Source of the DNA: Clostridia bacterium
GTDB taxonomy: Bacteria; Bacillota; Clostridia; UMGS1883; UMGS1540
Reading direction: 5' to 3'
Length of the DNA stretch: 64,000 bases
Assembly (NCBI GenBank): GCA_017450025.1
Contig: JAFSYJ010000032.1
Coordinates: forward strand, 45,090 to 109,089
Position 1 is the stretch's first letter, and every line of letters starts with the position of its first letter. Position numbers and translations under genes: made by a program. Of this stretch, positions 1-8,509 are shown piece after piece. Under the pieces are notes generated by a model. That model was not told the origin of the DNA. It saw nothing but the letters and a program-made list of their open reading frames with translations, and searched no databases.

Positions 1-957
1 ATACATACTTATCGATGTAAAGCCGGGGAGGGTGTTGATTTCGTTAAAATACACTTCGCCTGTTTTTTTATGCACAAAAAAGTCAACTCTTGACAGGCAT
101 CTGCATTGCAAAGCCTTAAAAATCTTAACAGCGTATGTTCTGATTTCTTCGGCCGTTTTTTCAGGCAAATCTGCAGGAATAACAAGCCCTGACTTATTAT
201 CTATATATTTGGCGTTATAGTCATAAAATTCGTTTGACGGTAGTATCTCGCCAACTGTTGACGCCTTGGCGTCGCGGTTTCCCAAAACCGCACATTCGAT
301 TTCGCGCGCGTCTATGAATTCTTCGCAAAGAATTTTAGAGTCAACCTTTGCGGCTTCGCGTATCGCGCAAACAAGTTCTTCTCTGTTTGACGCCTTTCCT
401 GCGCCCAAAGAAGACCCTGCATTACAGGGCTTTACAAATACCGGAAAGTTGAATTTTGCGGTTATCTTGTCAATATCCTCATCTGTAAAATCAGGAGAAG
501 CAACATACCAAGCCGCCTGACGGATACCGAGCTTTTCGACAAAAAGCTTTGTCGCGGCTTTATCCATAGAAACAGAAGAAGAAAGCACACCCGGGCCGAC
601 ATACGGGATTCCGGCAAGCTCAAAAAGCCCCTGAATACAGCCGTCTTCACAAAAATCGCCGTGCATTACGGGAAAGATAACATCTATCTTTTGCACTGTA
701 CCGTCTGCAAGCACTATGCCATGTGTTTCTCTGTCGGGGGACAAAATAGCCTTTATGTTATCCTCGTTTATCCACTCGCCGTTTTCGATTTTATCGGCGG
801 AAGCATCTGTCTTGAACCATCTTCCGTCTTTTGTTATTCCGATTTTTGTTACATAGTATTTATCTTTATTTATATTTCTTAAAACGGACGCCGCAGAGAG
901 GCAAGACACTTCGTGTTCGCCTGACGCGCCTCCAAATATTATAAGCAAATTTAACAT
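1..957 (-). CDS. ddl: D-alanine--D-alanine ligase, 3' end cut by window edge
   Basis: ATP-grasp ligase that joins two D-alanines to make the dipeptide end of the peptidoglycan stem. Reading in from 957 gives MLNLLIIFGGASGEHEVSCL, the usual Ddl N-terminus. The last visible residues, NEINTLPGFTSISMY, are the conserved C-terminal metal/ATP-binding motif, so only a short tail lies beyond base 1. The 319 visible codons compare with roughly 340-370 in the family. The ATG at 957 is preceded by AGGAG. It ends the rightward-to-leftward cluster with rsmI, 19 bases away. The VPG-type loop and lack of Van neighbours suggest an ordinary Ddl rather than a resistance ligase. Confidence 0.93.
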   Translation of the reverse strand, partial: MLNLLIIFGGASGEHEVSCLSAASVLRNINKDKYYVTKIGITKDGRWFKTDASADKIENGEWINEDNIKAILSPDRETHGIVLADGTVQKIDVIFPVMHGDFCEDGCIQGLFELAGIPYVGPGVLSSSVSMDKAATKLFVEKLGIRQAAWYVASPDFTDEDIDKITAKFNFPVFVKPCNAGSSLGAGKASNREELVCAIREAAKVDSKILCEEFIDAREIECAVLGNRDAKASTVGEILPSNEFYDYNAKYIDNKSGLVIPADLPEKTAEEIRTYAVKIFKALQCRCLSRVDFFVHKKTGEVYFNEINTLPGFTSISMY

Positions 958-976
958 AGTAACACAGCTCCTTAAA

Positions 977-1810
977 TCAATGCTTTTTTATAGCGTCATA
1001 AACATCGCGTTTTGCGATTTTTCTGTCCTTTGCCGCCATTTTCATCGCGTCCTTTTCGCTCATGCCCTGAAAAATATAAAATTCCACATGCTCCTCCAGA
1101 GACATATTTTGCCAAAATTCCGCGGCTTCTTCTTTGTCCGACGGAGCGACAACTATTACAAACTCGCCTTTAGGCGGTCTGTCGTCAGAATACAATGTTT
1201 GCGCGTCTTCTAAAGTTGTTCTTATAATTTCTTCGTGTATTTTTGTAAGCTCGCGGCACAGCGTCACCTGTCTGTTGCCGAGATATTTGAGCAAATCGCC
1301 GAGCGTGCGGCGCAGCTTATGCGGAGCTTCATAAAATATAAGCGTTTTTTTATCTTTTTGTATTTCTTCAAGGCGTTCTGTGCGGCTGTTCTTGTTCATC
1401 GGCAAAAAGCCTTCAAAAGAAAACCTGCCTGTCGGCAGAGCGGAAACAACAAGCGCGTTTATTGCCGCAACGGGACCCGGAACAGGAACAACGCGGATAT
1501 TCTCTTTTGCGCAAAGCCGCACTAAATCCTCACCTGGGTCAGAAATGGCGGGAGTTCCGGCATCTGACACAAGAGCAATGTTTTTTCCCTCTTTAAGCAT
1601 ATTTATTATTTGTATTCCCTTTTCGTGAATATTATGCTCAAAATAGCTTATCTGGGGCTTTTTAATATTCAGGTGGTTTAAGAGCTTTACTGTCTGGCGC
1701 GTGTCCTCCGCGGCGATAATATCAACGGAGGAAAGCGTGTCAATAAGCCTTGCCGACATATCGGAGAGATTTCCTATTGGGGTGGCGCACAAGTAAAGAA
1801 TACCTGACAT
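977..1810 (-). CDS. rsmI: 16S rRNA (cytidine1402-2'-O)-methyltransferase RsmI
   Basis: SAM-dependent tetrapyrrole-methylase-fold enzyme that 2'-O-methylates C1402 in the decoding centre of 16S rRNA. The 277-residue length is normal. The N-terminus LYLCATPIGNLSDMS, the SDAGTPAISDPG loop near residue 85 and the VPGPVAAINALVVSALP segment near 110 are family hallmarks. The ATG follows AAAGGA, which lies inside the last codons of the upstream methyltransferase, only 2 bases away, so the two are probably translated from one message. Family assignment is secure. Confidence 0.96.
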   Translation of the reverse strand: MSGILYLCATPIGNLSDMSARLIDTLSSVDIIAAEDTRQTVKLLNHLNIKKPQISYFEHNIHEKGIQIINMLKEGKNIALVSDAGTPAISDPGEDLVRLCAKENIRVVPVPGPVAAINALVVSALPTGRFSFEGFLPMNKNSRTERLEEIQKDKKTLIFYEAPHKLRRTLGDLLKYLGNRQVTLCRELTKIHEEIIRTTLEDAQTLYSDDRPPKGEFVIVVAPSDKEEAAEFWQNMSLEEHVEFYIFQGMSEKDAMKMAAKDRKIAKRDVYDAIKKH

Positions 1811-1812
1811 TT

Positions 1813-2544
1813 TTAATTCCTTTCGTATATTCCGAGAACTTCGTCTGTATAGCTGCCGTCTGCATTATACATATTAAGCGTCGGCATAACCTTTAAAAAG
1901 CTTTTGCCGCCTTTTGCGGCTTCTATAAGAACGAGATTTGGTTCTTTGCCCTCACGGGGAGCGACAAGGCGAAGCCTTTTAGGCTCAAGCGAATACTTTT
2001 TAAGCGCCGCAAAAATATCAGAAAGCCGCGAGGGACGGTGTACCATAAAAAGCTTTCCGTTATCCTTTAAAACGGCAGACGCCTGAGAAACAACATCTTC
2101 AAGCGTGCAGAGTATCTCGTGGCGCGAAATCGCCTGTATATCATCGGGGTTTACAATTCCGCTGCCTGCCTTTTTATAGGGAGGGTTACAGGTTACGGCG
2201 TCAAAAACGCCTTTGCCGAAGATTTCAGCAGAATCCAAAATATTGCCTTTAACAATATCTATATTAGTGATTTTATTATACAAAACACTTCGCTGTGCCA
2301 TTTCGGCAACGCTGTCAATGATTTCAATTCCCGTAATATGCGATGCCTCTGTTTTAGCTGACAAAAGGAGCGGAACTATGCCCGTTCCCGTACACATATC
2401 AAGCACTTTTGCGCCCTTTTTGACATCCGCAAAATCAGACAGCAGCACAGCGTCAGTGCCGAAGCAAAAGCCGCGCGTGTCCTGTATAATAAAAAGACCG
2501 CGTATCTGAAGGTCATCAAGTCTTTCATAAGGGTTAAGATTCAA
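1813..2544 (-). CDS. tRNA1(Val) (adenine37-N6)-methyltransferase-like protein (TrmN6/YabB family)
   Basis: Class I SAM methyltransferase of the TrmN6/YabB group. The SAM-binding motif VLDMCTGTGIVPLLL lies near residue 48 and the N6-adenine catalytic motif NPPY near residue 120. Its length of 243 is typical. It starts with TTG behind AGGGGG. That ribosome site sits directly after the terminator of the upstream ferredoxin, so the gene must use its own promoter or read-through. It overlaps the translation signals of rsmI, a frequent Firmicute pairing. The exact tRNA substrate cannot be read from sequence. Confidence 0.88.
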   Translation of the reverse strand: MNLNPYERLDDLQIRGLFIIQDTRGFCFGTDAVLLSDFADVKKGAKVLDMCTGTGIVPLLLSAKTEASHITGIEIIDSVAEMAQRSVLYNKITNIDIVKGNILDSAEIFGKGVFDAVTCNPPYKKAGSGIVNPDDIQAISRHEILCTLEDVVSQASAVLKDNGKLFMVHRPSRLSDIFAALKKYSLEPKRLRLVAPREGKEPNLVLIEAAKGGKSFLKVMPTLNMYNADGSYTDEVLGIYERN

Positions 2545-2559
2545 TCTGACAGCCCCCTA

Positions 2560-2594
2560 AAAATTTTGGCTGCAACAATTGGTTTGTTGCAGCC
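2560..2594 (-). terminator. Intrinsic terminator after ferredoxin gene
   Basis: A perfect 10-bp inverted repeat (GGCTGCAACA at 2568-2577 with TGTTGCAGCC at 2585-2594, 7-base loop) is followed on the minus strand by an AT tract ending in five T. It begins 9 bases past the ferredoxin stop. Confidence 0.85.
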
Positions 2595-2602
2595 GCAAAA
2601 TG

Positions 2603-2773
2603 TTAACCCTGATTGGGTGCTCCAACGGGACAGACATTAGCGCAGTTACCGCATTCTATACAAGTATCTGCGTCAATCTCAAATTTTGTATCTCCAGCTG
2701 AGATGCAGGAAACAGGACATTCTGCTTCACAAGCTCCGCAACTGATGCATTCATCTGAAATAATATAAGCCAT
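2603..2773 (-). CDS. 2[4Fe-4S] ferredoxin
   Basis: A 56-residue clostridial-type ferredoxin carrying two CxxCxxCxxxC(P) clusters: C9, C12, C15 and C19 (CISCGACEAEC), with C23 close by, and C38, C41, C44 and C48 (CIECGNCANVC). Each group binds one [4Fe-4S] cluster, giving a low-potential soluble electron carrier. The ATG at 2773 is preceded by GAGGAGG. It appears to be a single-gene transcript, with its own promoter just upstream and a strong terminator just downstream. Partners such as PFOR or hydrogenase are not in this window. Confidence 0.95.
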   Translation of the reverse strand: MAYIISDECISCGACEAECPVSCISAGDTKFEIDADTCIECGNCANVCPVGAPNQG

Positions 2774-2796
2774 TTTAAATACACCTCCTCAAAAAT

Positions 2797-2825
2797 ACTG
2801 TAACATATATTGGAAAAATTTTCAA
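2797..2825 (-). promoter_or_regulatory. Promoter of ferredoxin gene
   Basis: On the minus strand TTGAAA, a 17-base spacer and TACAGT lie about 25 bases before the ferredoxin ATG. The -10 is only moderately close to consensus. Confidence 0.5.
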
Positions 2826-2870
2826 TAGTTTTTATTAAATTTCCCGTAATTTTAAGGGATTTTATTAACT

Positions 2871-3431
2871 TTATCCTATCAATATCTCATTTAGTAACCG
2901 CTTTGGCACAGAAAGAGAGCCGTCAGGGTTTTTATAATACTTGACATCGCCTTTAAAATCAACCGCGGAGGACTTTTCGGCAGGGTAGCCGAGAGCAATT
3001 ACAGATACAAGCTGTAAATTTGCGGGCAAGCCATAAAGCGCGGAAAACAAATCGCGGTCAACCGAATAAATCCAGCACGAGGCAATGCCTCTTTCCTGCG
3101 CCGCCGCAATTATGCTCATTGCCGCAGCTCCTGCGTCAAGCTGATACAGATTGCTTTTTATGTCCGTGTCATTCAGAATGGCGATATAAGCCGTTGGCTC
3201 TTCGCCCGTCCTCGGTGTACCCTCGCCCTTTAAATATGCCGCCCACTTTGTCATTGGAAAAATCTTGGCGTTCATATCTGCGCGGGTTTCCGCAATATAC
3301 TTAAGAGGCTGAAGGTTACCTGCAGACGGCGCAAGGCGCGCGCAGTCCAAAACATCCAAAAGGACTTCTTTGCTTATGGGTGTTTGATTAAATTTTCTGA
3401 TTGACCGTCTCTCTTTTAAGAGCTTCATCAT
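2871..3431 (-). CDS. Nitroreductase family FMN oxidoreductase
   Basis: FMN-dependent NAD(P)H nitroreductase-fold protein of 186 residues. The N-terminal RRSIRKF motif binds the FMN phosphate, APSAGNLQP follows near residue 35, and the C-terminal half has the IASCWIYSVDRD and VIALGYPAE segments of the family. The substrate is unknown. The ATG at 3431 has a perfect AGGAGG four bases upstream and lies 44 bases inside the 3' end of the clpE-like gene, so the two are co-transcribed with a real coding overlap. Confidence 0.9.
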   Translation of the reverse strand: MMKLLKERRSIRKFNQTPISKEVLLDVLDCARLAPSAGNLQPLKYIAETRADMNAKIFPMTKWAAYLKGEGTPRTGEEPTAYIAILNDTDIKSNLYQLDAGAAAMSIIAAAQERGIASCWIYSVDRDLFSALYGLPANLQLVSVIALGYPAEKSSAVDFKGDVKYYKNPDGSLSVPKRLLNEILIG

Positions 3432-5664
3432 TTGCCTCCTTATAAAGCGTTATCGCACCGTCTTTTGATACTGCATAAAGCGTGTCGCCCGAAGACAGCA
3501 GATTTGAAATAATCATATATGCCGCCTTTTCTTCAAGCTCTTTCTGAATAATCCTCCTAAGCGGGCGTGCGCCGTTTTTGGGGTCATATCCCTTTTGCAA
3601 AAGAAGCTCTTTTGCGTCATCGGAAATAACAAACTTTATACCGCGTGAGGACAGCATTTCGGCAAATTCGCCGAGGAGCTTTGTCAAGATTTCCATAAGC
3701 GCATCGTGTTCGAGCGGCTTGAAAATGATAATTTCATCTATTCTGTTCAAAAATTCAGGGCGGAAAAGCTCTTTTAAAGCCTTTTGTACCTTATCTGACG
3801 AGGCTTGGCGATTGTCCTGCGTATATCCCGGCGCGTTGCCTTTGTAATCGCTGCCTGCATTAGATGTCATAATTATCATTGTGTTCTGGAAGTTTACAAG
3901 CTTGCCGTGGCTGTCGGTTATTCTTCCGTCTTCAAAAATTTGCAGGAGAATATTTAAAACATCAGGGTGAGCTTTTTCGATTTCGTCAAGAAGAATTATC
4001 GAGTACGGCTTGCGGCGTACCTTTTCCGTAAGCTGACCTGCGTCTTCATACCCGACATATCCGGGAGGCGAGCCGATGATTTTTGCAACTGAATGTTTTT
4101 CCATATATTCGCTCATATCAAGGCGGATAAGCGCGTCCTCCGAATCAAACACGGCTTCTGCCAGAGACAGAACAAGCTCTGTTTTGCCGACGCCCGTAGG
4201 ACCTGTAAAAATAAGCGATATAGGGCGTCTTTTTTTAGACAGACCGACGCGGCTGCGGCGAATTGCCGAGGAAACCGCAGAAATAGCCTCGTCCTGCCCT
4301 TTAACGCGCTTTTTCAATGTGTCCTCAAGCGTCAGCAGCCTTTTATTTTCGTCAAGCGTTATACGCTTTGCGGGGATTTTTGTCCAGCGCTCGATTACAG
4401 TCGCAATATCGTCTTCCGTTAGCATAACGGTTGCGGTTTCGCCTTCCAGCTTGGACAAGTCCTCCATAAGTCTGTATTTATGTGTTTTGAGGTCAGCTAT
4501 TTCCTGATAGTTGCCTTCGTCGGGGGATTCCTCCAAAAGCTGTAAGCTCTTGTCAACGCCGTCAAGCTCCGCGCGAAGCTTTGCTATTTTAACAAGCGCC
4601 GTGTTTCGGAGATTTGCGCCTGACGAAGCTTCATCAATAACATCAATAGCCTTGTCGGGCATAAATCTGTCAGTAATATAGCGGTTACTAAGTTCAACCG
4701 CGGAGTGGATCACATCATCGGTAATTATGACCTTGTGAAAGTCCTCATAATAGCCCTTTATGCCCTTTATTATTTCGATAGTTTCTTCGGGAGACGGCTC
4801 TTCAACCAAAATCGGCTGGAACCTCCGTTCAAGTGCGGTGTCCTTTTCAATGAATTTTCTGTACTCGTTTGTTGTTGTAGCGCCGATAACCTGAATTTCT
4901 CCGCGTGCAAGAGCAGGCTTAAGTATATTTGCGGCGCTCATTGCGCCATCTGCGTCGCCTGCGGCAACAATATTATGAAGCTCATCAATAACAAGAATGA
5001 TATTTCCTGCCTTTTTGACTTCTTCAAGTATAGTCTTAAGGCGCGATTCAAACTGACCGCGGAACTGCGTGCCTGCTACGATAGCCGTAAAGTCGAGCAG
5101 GTAAATCTCGTAATTCAGGAGCTTTTCGGGAACATTACCCGCAACTATCCTTGTCGCCAACCCTTCGGCAATAGCCGTTTTGCCGACGCCGGGCTCACCT
5201 ATCAGGCAGGGATTATTTTTTGTGCGTCTGTTTAAAATCTCTATGCAGCGCGTTATCTCGCTTTCGCGGCCGACAACAATGTCAACCTCTCCGTCGGCAG
5301 CATTTTTTGTGAGATTGGTGCCGTAAGTATCAAGAAGGCGCTTTTTCTTTTTGCTTTTTTTGGGAGATTTGTCGTCGGGCGGAGTTTCCGCCTCGCCGTT
5401 TTGTCCCATTATATTAAAAAAGTCCTGTATCTGTTCTGAATCGGGCATTTCAATATCGTCGGGTAAGTTCAGCATATCGCCTATCTGGGAAGTGAGATTT
5501 TCAAAATCATCGGGATTGAAGTTAAGAGCCTGAAGTGATTTTGACATATCTATTCCAAGCTTTTGGGCACAGGGAATACACAGCCCCTCATTCGTTGTTT
5601 GGTTATTTTCAATTTTGGTAACAAAAACAACTGCCGTATTTTTTTTACAATGTGAACAAAGCAT
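3388..5664 (-). CDS. clpE: ClpE-like ATP-dependent protease unfoldase with N-terminal zinc finger
   Basis: HSP100/Clp AAA+ unfoldase of 758 residues that would feed proteins to ClpP. It starts with a zinc finger (C3, C6, C29, C32) instead of the double Clp-N domain, then a Lys-rich linker, AAA-1 with GEPGVGKT at about 156, a short coiled M/UVR-like segment, and AAA-2 with GPTGVGKT at about 490 plus a C-terminal D2 domain. This architecture is that of ClpE rather than ClpC. The ATG at 5664 follows AAAGGT. No CtsR site was recognised upstream, but a perfect TTAACA-TTC-TGTTAA dyad lies at 5726-5740. The zinc finger resembles that of McsA, though no mcsA/mcsB are adjacent. Confidence 0.92.
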   Translation of the reverse strand: MLCSHCKKNTAVVFVTKIENNQTTNEGLCIPCAQKLGIDMSKSLQALNFNPDDFENLTSQIGDMLNLPDDIEMPDSEQIQDFFNIMGQNGEAETPPDDKSPKKSKKKKRLLDTYGTNLTKNAADGEVDIVVGRESEITRCIEILNRRTKNNPCLIGEPGVGKTAIAEGLATRIVAGNVPEKLLNYEIYLLDFTAIVAGTQFRGQFESRLKTILEEVKKAGNIILVIDELHNIVAAGDADGAMSAANILKPALARGEIQVIGATTTNEYRKFIEKDTALERRFQPILVEEPSPEETIEIIKGIKGYYEDFHKVIITDDVIHSAVELSNRYITDRFMPDKAIDVIDEASSGANLRNTALVKIAKLRAELDGVDKSLQLLEESPDEGNYQEIADLKTHKYRLMEDLSKLEGETATVMLTEDDIATVIERWTKIPAKRITLDENKRLLTLEDTLKKRVKGQDEAISAVSSAIRRSRVGLSKKRRPISLIFTGPTGVGKTELVLSLAEAVFDSEDALIRLDMSEYMEKHSVAKIIGSPPGYVGYEDAGQLTEKVRRKPYSIILLDEIEKAHPDVLNILLQIFEDGRITDSHGKLVNFQNTMIIMTSNAGSDYKGNAPGYTQDNRQASSDKVQKALKELFRPEFLNRIDEIIIFKPLEHDALMEILTKLLGEFAEMLSSRGIKFVISDDAKELLLQKGYDPKNGARPLRRIIQKELEEKAAYMIISNLLSSGDTLYAVSKDGAITLYKEANDEALKRETVNQKI

Positions 5665-5725
5665 ATATATTTTTACCTTTCTGCAAGTCTAAAGCGAGTA
5701 TATCACAATTTTAACGGTTTGTGTA

Positions 5726-5740
5726 TTAACATTCTGTTAA
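5726..5740. promoter_or_regulatory. Short perfect dyad upstream of clpE-like gene
   Basis: TTAACA-TTC-TGTTAA, 6-bp arms, sits 62 bases before the clpE-like start and just after the next gene's stop. It may be an operator; no regulator is identified. Confidence 0.3.
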
Positions 5741-5742
5741 AT

Positions 5743-6426
5743 TTACTTTGTAAAATACTTTCGGAGCGGAAGCGCGTCGTAAAATTCAAATTTTTTGTTG
5801 AGAAAACGCGAAAAAATGCCGATAATCGTACCGTTGAGCAAAGCGGTGATAACAGTACCGTAACTTATACCGCGAAAATGCCCGAAGCCAAAAAACGAAA
5901 ATGACAAAATCAGCGCAACAAGACAGCTTGTACAGTCGTATACTGTTTTGACTTTGCTTATATTCAAAGAAAAATGCCCCGAAAATTCCATTACAAAAAG
6001 GTCGTATGCCTCGGGAGGAATGTAAGTACGGAACATAAGAGCCACGCCCAAAGCGCATATAACAAGACCGAGGATATAATAAATAATATGCGCGGCAAAG
6101 GAGTCGTACGGCAAAAGTGCAACAAGCTCTATTATGCGGTCAAGAAGTATGCCGTATATAAACGCGGTAACAAAAGAAAAAATATATGAGATTTTAAACT
6201 TACGCAAAATTGCGGAAAGCAACAATAAAATAACGGCCTGAAGAGTGTATTCGGCCATACCGAATGAGAAAAAGGGTAGAAACTCCGAAATTTTAAGATG
6301 CAATATGTATGCAGGGGCAACAATCATAGAGAGCCCGAAATTCGCGCGCTGCATCAGTGCAACGCTCAAAGCAATAAATATAAGTCCGAGAGCATACGCA
6401 AGCTCGGTGGAAAAATGTTTTTTCAA
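5743..6426 (-). CDS. YczE/YitT-family integral membrane protein
   Basis: A 227-residue membrane protein with about five to six hydrophobic helices, starting around residues 10-30 and 45-75. The opening LGLIFIALSVALMQRANFG and the later GLVICALGVALMFRTYIPPEAYD repeat the same pattern, as in YczE/YitT relatives, whose function is unknown. Translation probably begins at TTG (6426), seven bases behind AAGG. The last dozen residues are basic. Expressed leftwards, 48 bases after the TRIC-like gene, so possibly in one transcript with it. Confidence 0.75.
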   Translation of the reverse strand: MKKHFSTELAYALGLIFIALSVALMQRANFGLSMIVAPAYILHLKISEFLPFFSFGMAEYTLQAVILLLLSAILRKFKISYIFSFVTAFIYGILLDRIIELVALLPYDSFAAHIIYYILGLVICALGVALMFRTYIPPEAYDLFVMEFSGHFSLNISKVKTVYDCTSCLVALILSFSFFGFGHFRGISYGTVITALLNGTIIGIFSRFLNKKFEFYDALPLRKYFTK

Positions 6427-6474
6427 ACAGAATACCTTCTTATGTAAAAAATTTGGTGTAAAGAAAAACGAATC

Positions 6475-7131
6475 TCAATCAGTCGAATCATCGTTTATAT
6501 GTATTTTAGGCAGACTCCATCTGTATTTTGTCGCCAACATTCGTATTGAAAAAACCGTGAGCATTGATATAATGGATACCAGCTCAACATTTTGAATATA
6601 TTTTCTTAATATGAAATATACAAAGCTTCCGAAAATTGCCGCTAACGCGTAAATGTGCTTTTTAAAAATATACGGCGTTGTATCAATAAGAACATCGCGA
6701 AAAATACCGCCGCCAACTCCGGTAATCATACCGACAAAGACGACAATAAATCCGTTGTCCGAAAAACCGTTAGCACAGCTGATCTCTGATCCGATAACTA
6801 CAAATGCCGACAAGCCTATAGCATCAAAGATATTATTTATGTATTCTATTTTAATCTTGAGAGAATTAAAGCTTTTCCGTCGTGTAAATGCAGCTATAAA
6901 AACAATTAAAGCAACAATTATCGCAAGCAAAAAAAGTAACAAATCACTGAAAATTGCAGGAGGGGTTATTCCCAGCAATATATCTCTGATCATTCCGCCG
7001 CCAAATGCAGTAATACATGCTACAAAAGCTACGCCAAATATATCAAGACCCGAATCAATAGCAACTAAAGAGCCGGACAGCGCAAAAGCCATTGAGCCTA
7101 TTATTTCAAGTATTTTTATTATTTCAAACAT
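6475..7131 (-). CDS. TRIC-type (UPF0126) cation channel family protein
   Basis: Integral membrane protein of the prokaryotic trimeric intracellular cation channel family. Two copies of a three-helix unit are visible, each with the glycine-rich kink and following Arg-Asp: AFGGGMIRDILLG in the first half and GVGGGIFRDVLI in the second. The open frame extends to 7206, but the ATG at 7131 is chosen because AGGAGAA lies eight bases before it, the next residues begin the first helix, and the upstream codons run into a dispersed repeat. Family members conduct monovalent cations; other annotations suggest amino-acid transport. Confidence 0.88.
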   Translation of the reverse strand: MFEIIKILEIIGSMAFALSGSLVAIDSGLDIFGVAFVACITAFGGGMIRDILLGITPPAIFSDLLLFLLAIIVALIVFIAAFTRRKSFNSLKIKIEYINNIFDAIGLSAFVVIGSEISCANGFSDNGFIVVFVGMITGVGGGIFRDVLIDTTPYIFKKHIYALAAIFGSFVYFILRKYIQNVELVSIISMLTVFSIRMLATKYRWSLPKIHINDDSTD

Positions 7132-7204
7132 AGAGGGTTCTCCTATAAAAACAAAATTGCGGCATATGCATTCCAAAAATTTGCTTAAACAGTTATCCAA
7201 AAGC

Positions 7205-7242
7205 AAAAAAACCGTAGTTCAAATTAAAGCCATCAGGCTAAG
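7205..7242 (+). repeat. 38-base dispersed repeat, copy 1
   Basis: An A-tract followed by CCGTAGTTCAAATTAAAGCC and ATCAGGCTAAG. The reverse complement occurs at 63858-63896 with one base change (A/G at 7227) and one extra A. It contains a small AGCC-ATCA-GGCT hairpin. Located between the TRIC-like gene and the tRNA-Met terminator. Confidence 0.8.
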
Positions 7243-7245
7243 AAG

Positions 7246-7280
7246 TAAAAATCGGCAAGAATCTTTAGAATCTTGCCGAT
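7246..7280 (-). terminator. Terminator of tRNA-Met
   Basis: Ten-base arms (ATCGGCAAGA at 7251-7260 and TCTTGCCGAT at 7271-7280) followed on the minus strand by a T tract, starting three bases after the tRNA CCA end. Confidence 0.85.
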
Positions 7281-7283
7281 TTT

Positions 7284-7360
7284 TGGTAGCGGCGAGTGGA
7301 CTTGAACCGCTGACCTAACGGGTATGAACCGTTTGCTCTAGCCAACTGAGCTACGCCGCC
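7284..7360 (-). tRNA. tRNA-Met (CAU anticodon)
   Basis: The minus strand folds as a 77-nt cloverleaf: acceptor GGCGGCG/CGCCGCT (first pair G-U), D arm with AGCTCAGTTGG, anticodon stem AACGG/CCGTT with a TTCATAC loop giving CAU, and T arm GCGGTTCAAGTC. CCA is encoded. The GGCGGCGTAGCTCAG start and paired position 1-72 fit an elongator tRNA-Met better than initiator; a tRNA-Ile2 (lysidine) cannot be fully excluded. It has its own promoter and terminator. Confidence 0.93.
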
Positions 7361-7379
7361 ATTTTTAAACGCAAGCTTA

Positions 7380-7408
7380 ATTATAAAGTAAAACTTGCGT
7401 TTTGTCAA
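7380..7408 (-). promoter_or_regulatory. Promoter of tRNA-Met
   Basis: Minus strand TTGACA, 17-base spacer, TATAAT: both hexamers match consensus exactly. A 9-bp inverted repeat (AAACGCAAG at 7367-7375 and CTTGCGTTT at 7394-7402) brackets the -10. Confidence 0.9.
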
Positions 7409-7441
7409 TAGTTTTTTCAAAGTTTTGTAAAATTATACATA

Positions 7442-8497
7442 TTATAAAAATTGCAGATCTTCTGATTTTTTCATAATATGAATATCGTTCGGGAAAATAT
7501 TTATTCCAACATTTTCTCCGGGCTGCTCCGGCATAGTGCTTTGAACCTGCCATATTATGTCGCCGCATTCAACCCTCATTTCATAATGCACGCCCTTGAA
7601 AAATACGGATTTTACCGTTCCGGAGAGCATACCTTCGCCTGACGGTACAAGCTTTATATCCTCAGGCCTTATCACTACATCTATTTCTTCGTTTTTCCCA
7701 AAGCCTTTATCTACACATTCAAACTTGCGGCCTGCAAAAGAAACGCTGAAGTCCTCCAGCATAACGCCGCCTACGATATTGCTCTCGCCGATAAAGCGCG
7801 CCACAAAACGGTTTTTGGGCTCATTATAAATATCGACAGGCGTGCCTATCTGCTGGATCTCGCCTTTACTCATAACCACGATCGTATCACTCATTGTAAG
7901 GGCTTCTTCCTGATCGTGAGTTACATATATAAAAGTGATACCGAGGGAATCCTTTAGCTTTTTGAGTTCGTGCTGCATCTCCTGACGCAGTTTTAAGTCC
8001 AAAGCGCCCAAAGGCTCGTCAAAAAGTATTATTTCAGGCTCGCAGACTATTGCGCGGGCAATTGCAACGCGCTGCTGCTGACCGCCCGAAAGCGAATCAG
8101 GCTTGCGCTTTTCATAGCCCGACAGGTTTATGAGCTTCAAGGCCCACTTGACCTTTTCCTGAATATAGTCCTTGGGCATTTTTTTGATTTTAAGTCCGAA
8201 AGCAATGTTCTCGTAAATATTCATATGAGGAAAGAGCGAATACTTTTGAAAAACCGTGTTAAAGTTACGCTTGTTCGGAGGGATTGTTTGTATATCCTGA
8301 TTCTTATAAAGAACCTGTCCTGTGTCAGGCTTATCAAAACCGCCGATTATACGCAGGGTGGTTGTTTTGCCGCAGCCCGAAGGACCGAGCAGAGTAATAA
8401 ATTCGTTCTTTCTAATATATAAATTAAAATTGCTTAAAACAGGAGTGTCATCAAAGGATTTTGATATATTTATTAAATCTATAATGTGTTCTCCCAA
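7442..8497 (-). CDS. potA: Spermidine/putrescine ABC transporter ATP-binding protein
   Basis: ATPase of the PotABCD polyamine importer, 351 residues. Walker [11 protein letters not shown] lies near residue 38, the Q-loop [11 protein letters not shown] near 82, the signature [14 protein letters not shown] near 136, Walker B IILFDEP, the H-loop VTHDQEEA, and a C-terminal TOBE domain that senses or stabilises the dimer. It starts with TTG behind AGGAGG and follows potD by 12 bases, so it is the last gene of the polyamine operon. No clear terminator follows before the tRNA promoter. Confidence 0.95.
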   Translation of the reverse strand: MGEHIIDLINISKSFDDTPVLSNFNLYIRKNEFITLLGPSGCGKTTTLRIIGGFDKPDTGQVLYKNQDIQTIPPNKRNFNTVFQKYSLFPHMNIYENIAFGLKIKKMPKDYIQEKVKWALKLINLSGYEKRKPDSLSGGQQQRVAIARAIVCEPEIILFDEPLGALDLKLRQEMQHELKKLKDSLGITFIYVTHDQEEALTMSDTIVVMSKGEIQQIGTPVDIYNEPKNRFVARFIGESNIVGGVMLEDFSVSFAGRKFECVDKGFGKNEEIDVVIRPEDIKLVPSGEGMLSGTVKSVFFKGVHYEMRVECGDIIWQVQSTMPEQPGENVGINIFPNDIHIMKKSEDLQFL

Positions 8498-8509
8498 TTT
8501 TGTTCCTCC

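Noticed and set aside
6653..7318. Long plus-strand frame opposite the TRIC-like gene
   Set aside because: Antisense to a clear membrane-channel gene and runs into the repeat and tRNA terminator; no ribosome site or recognisable domain.
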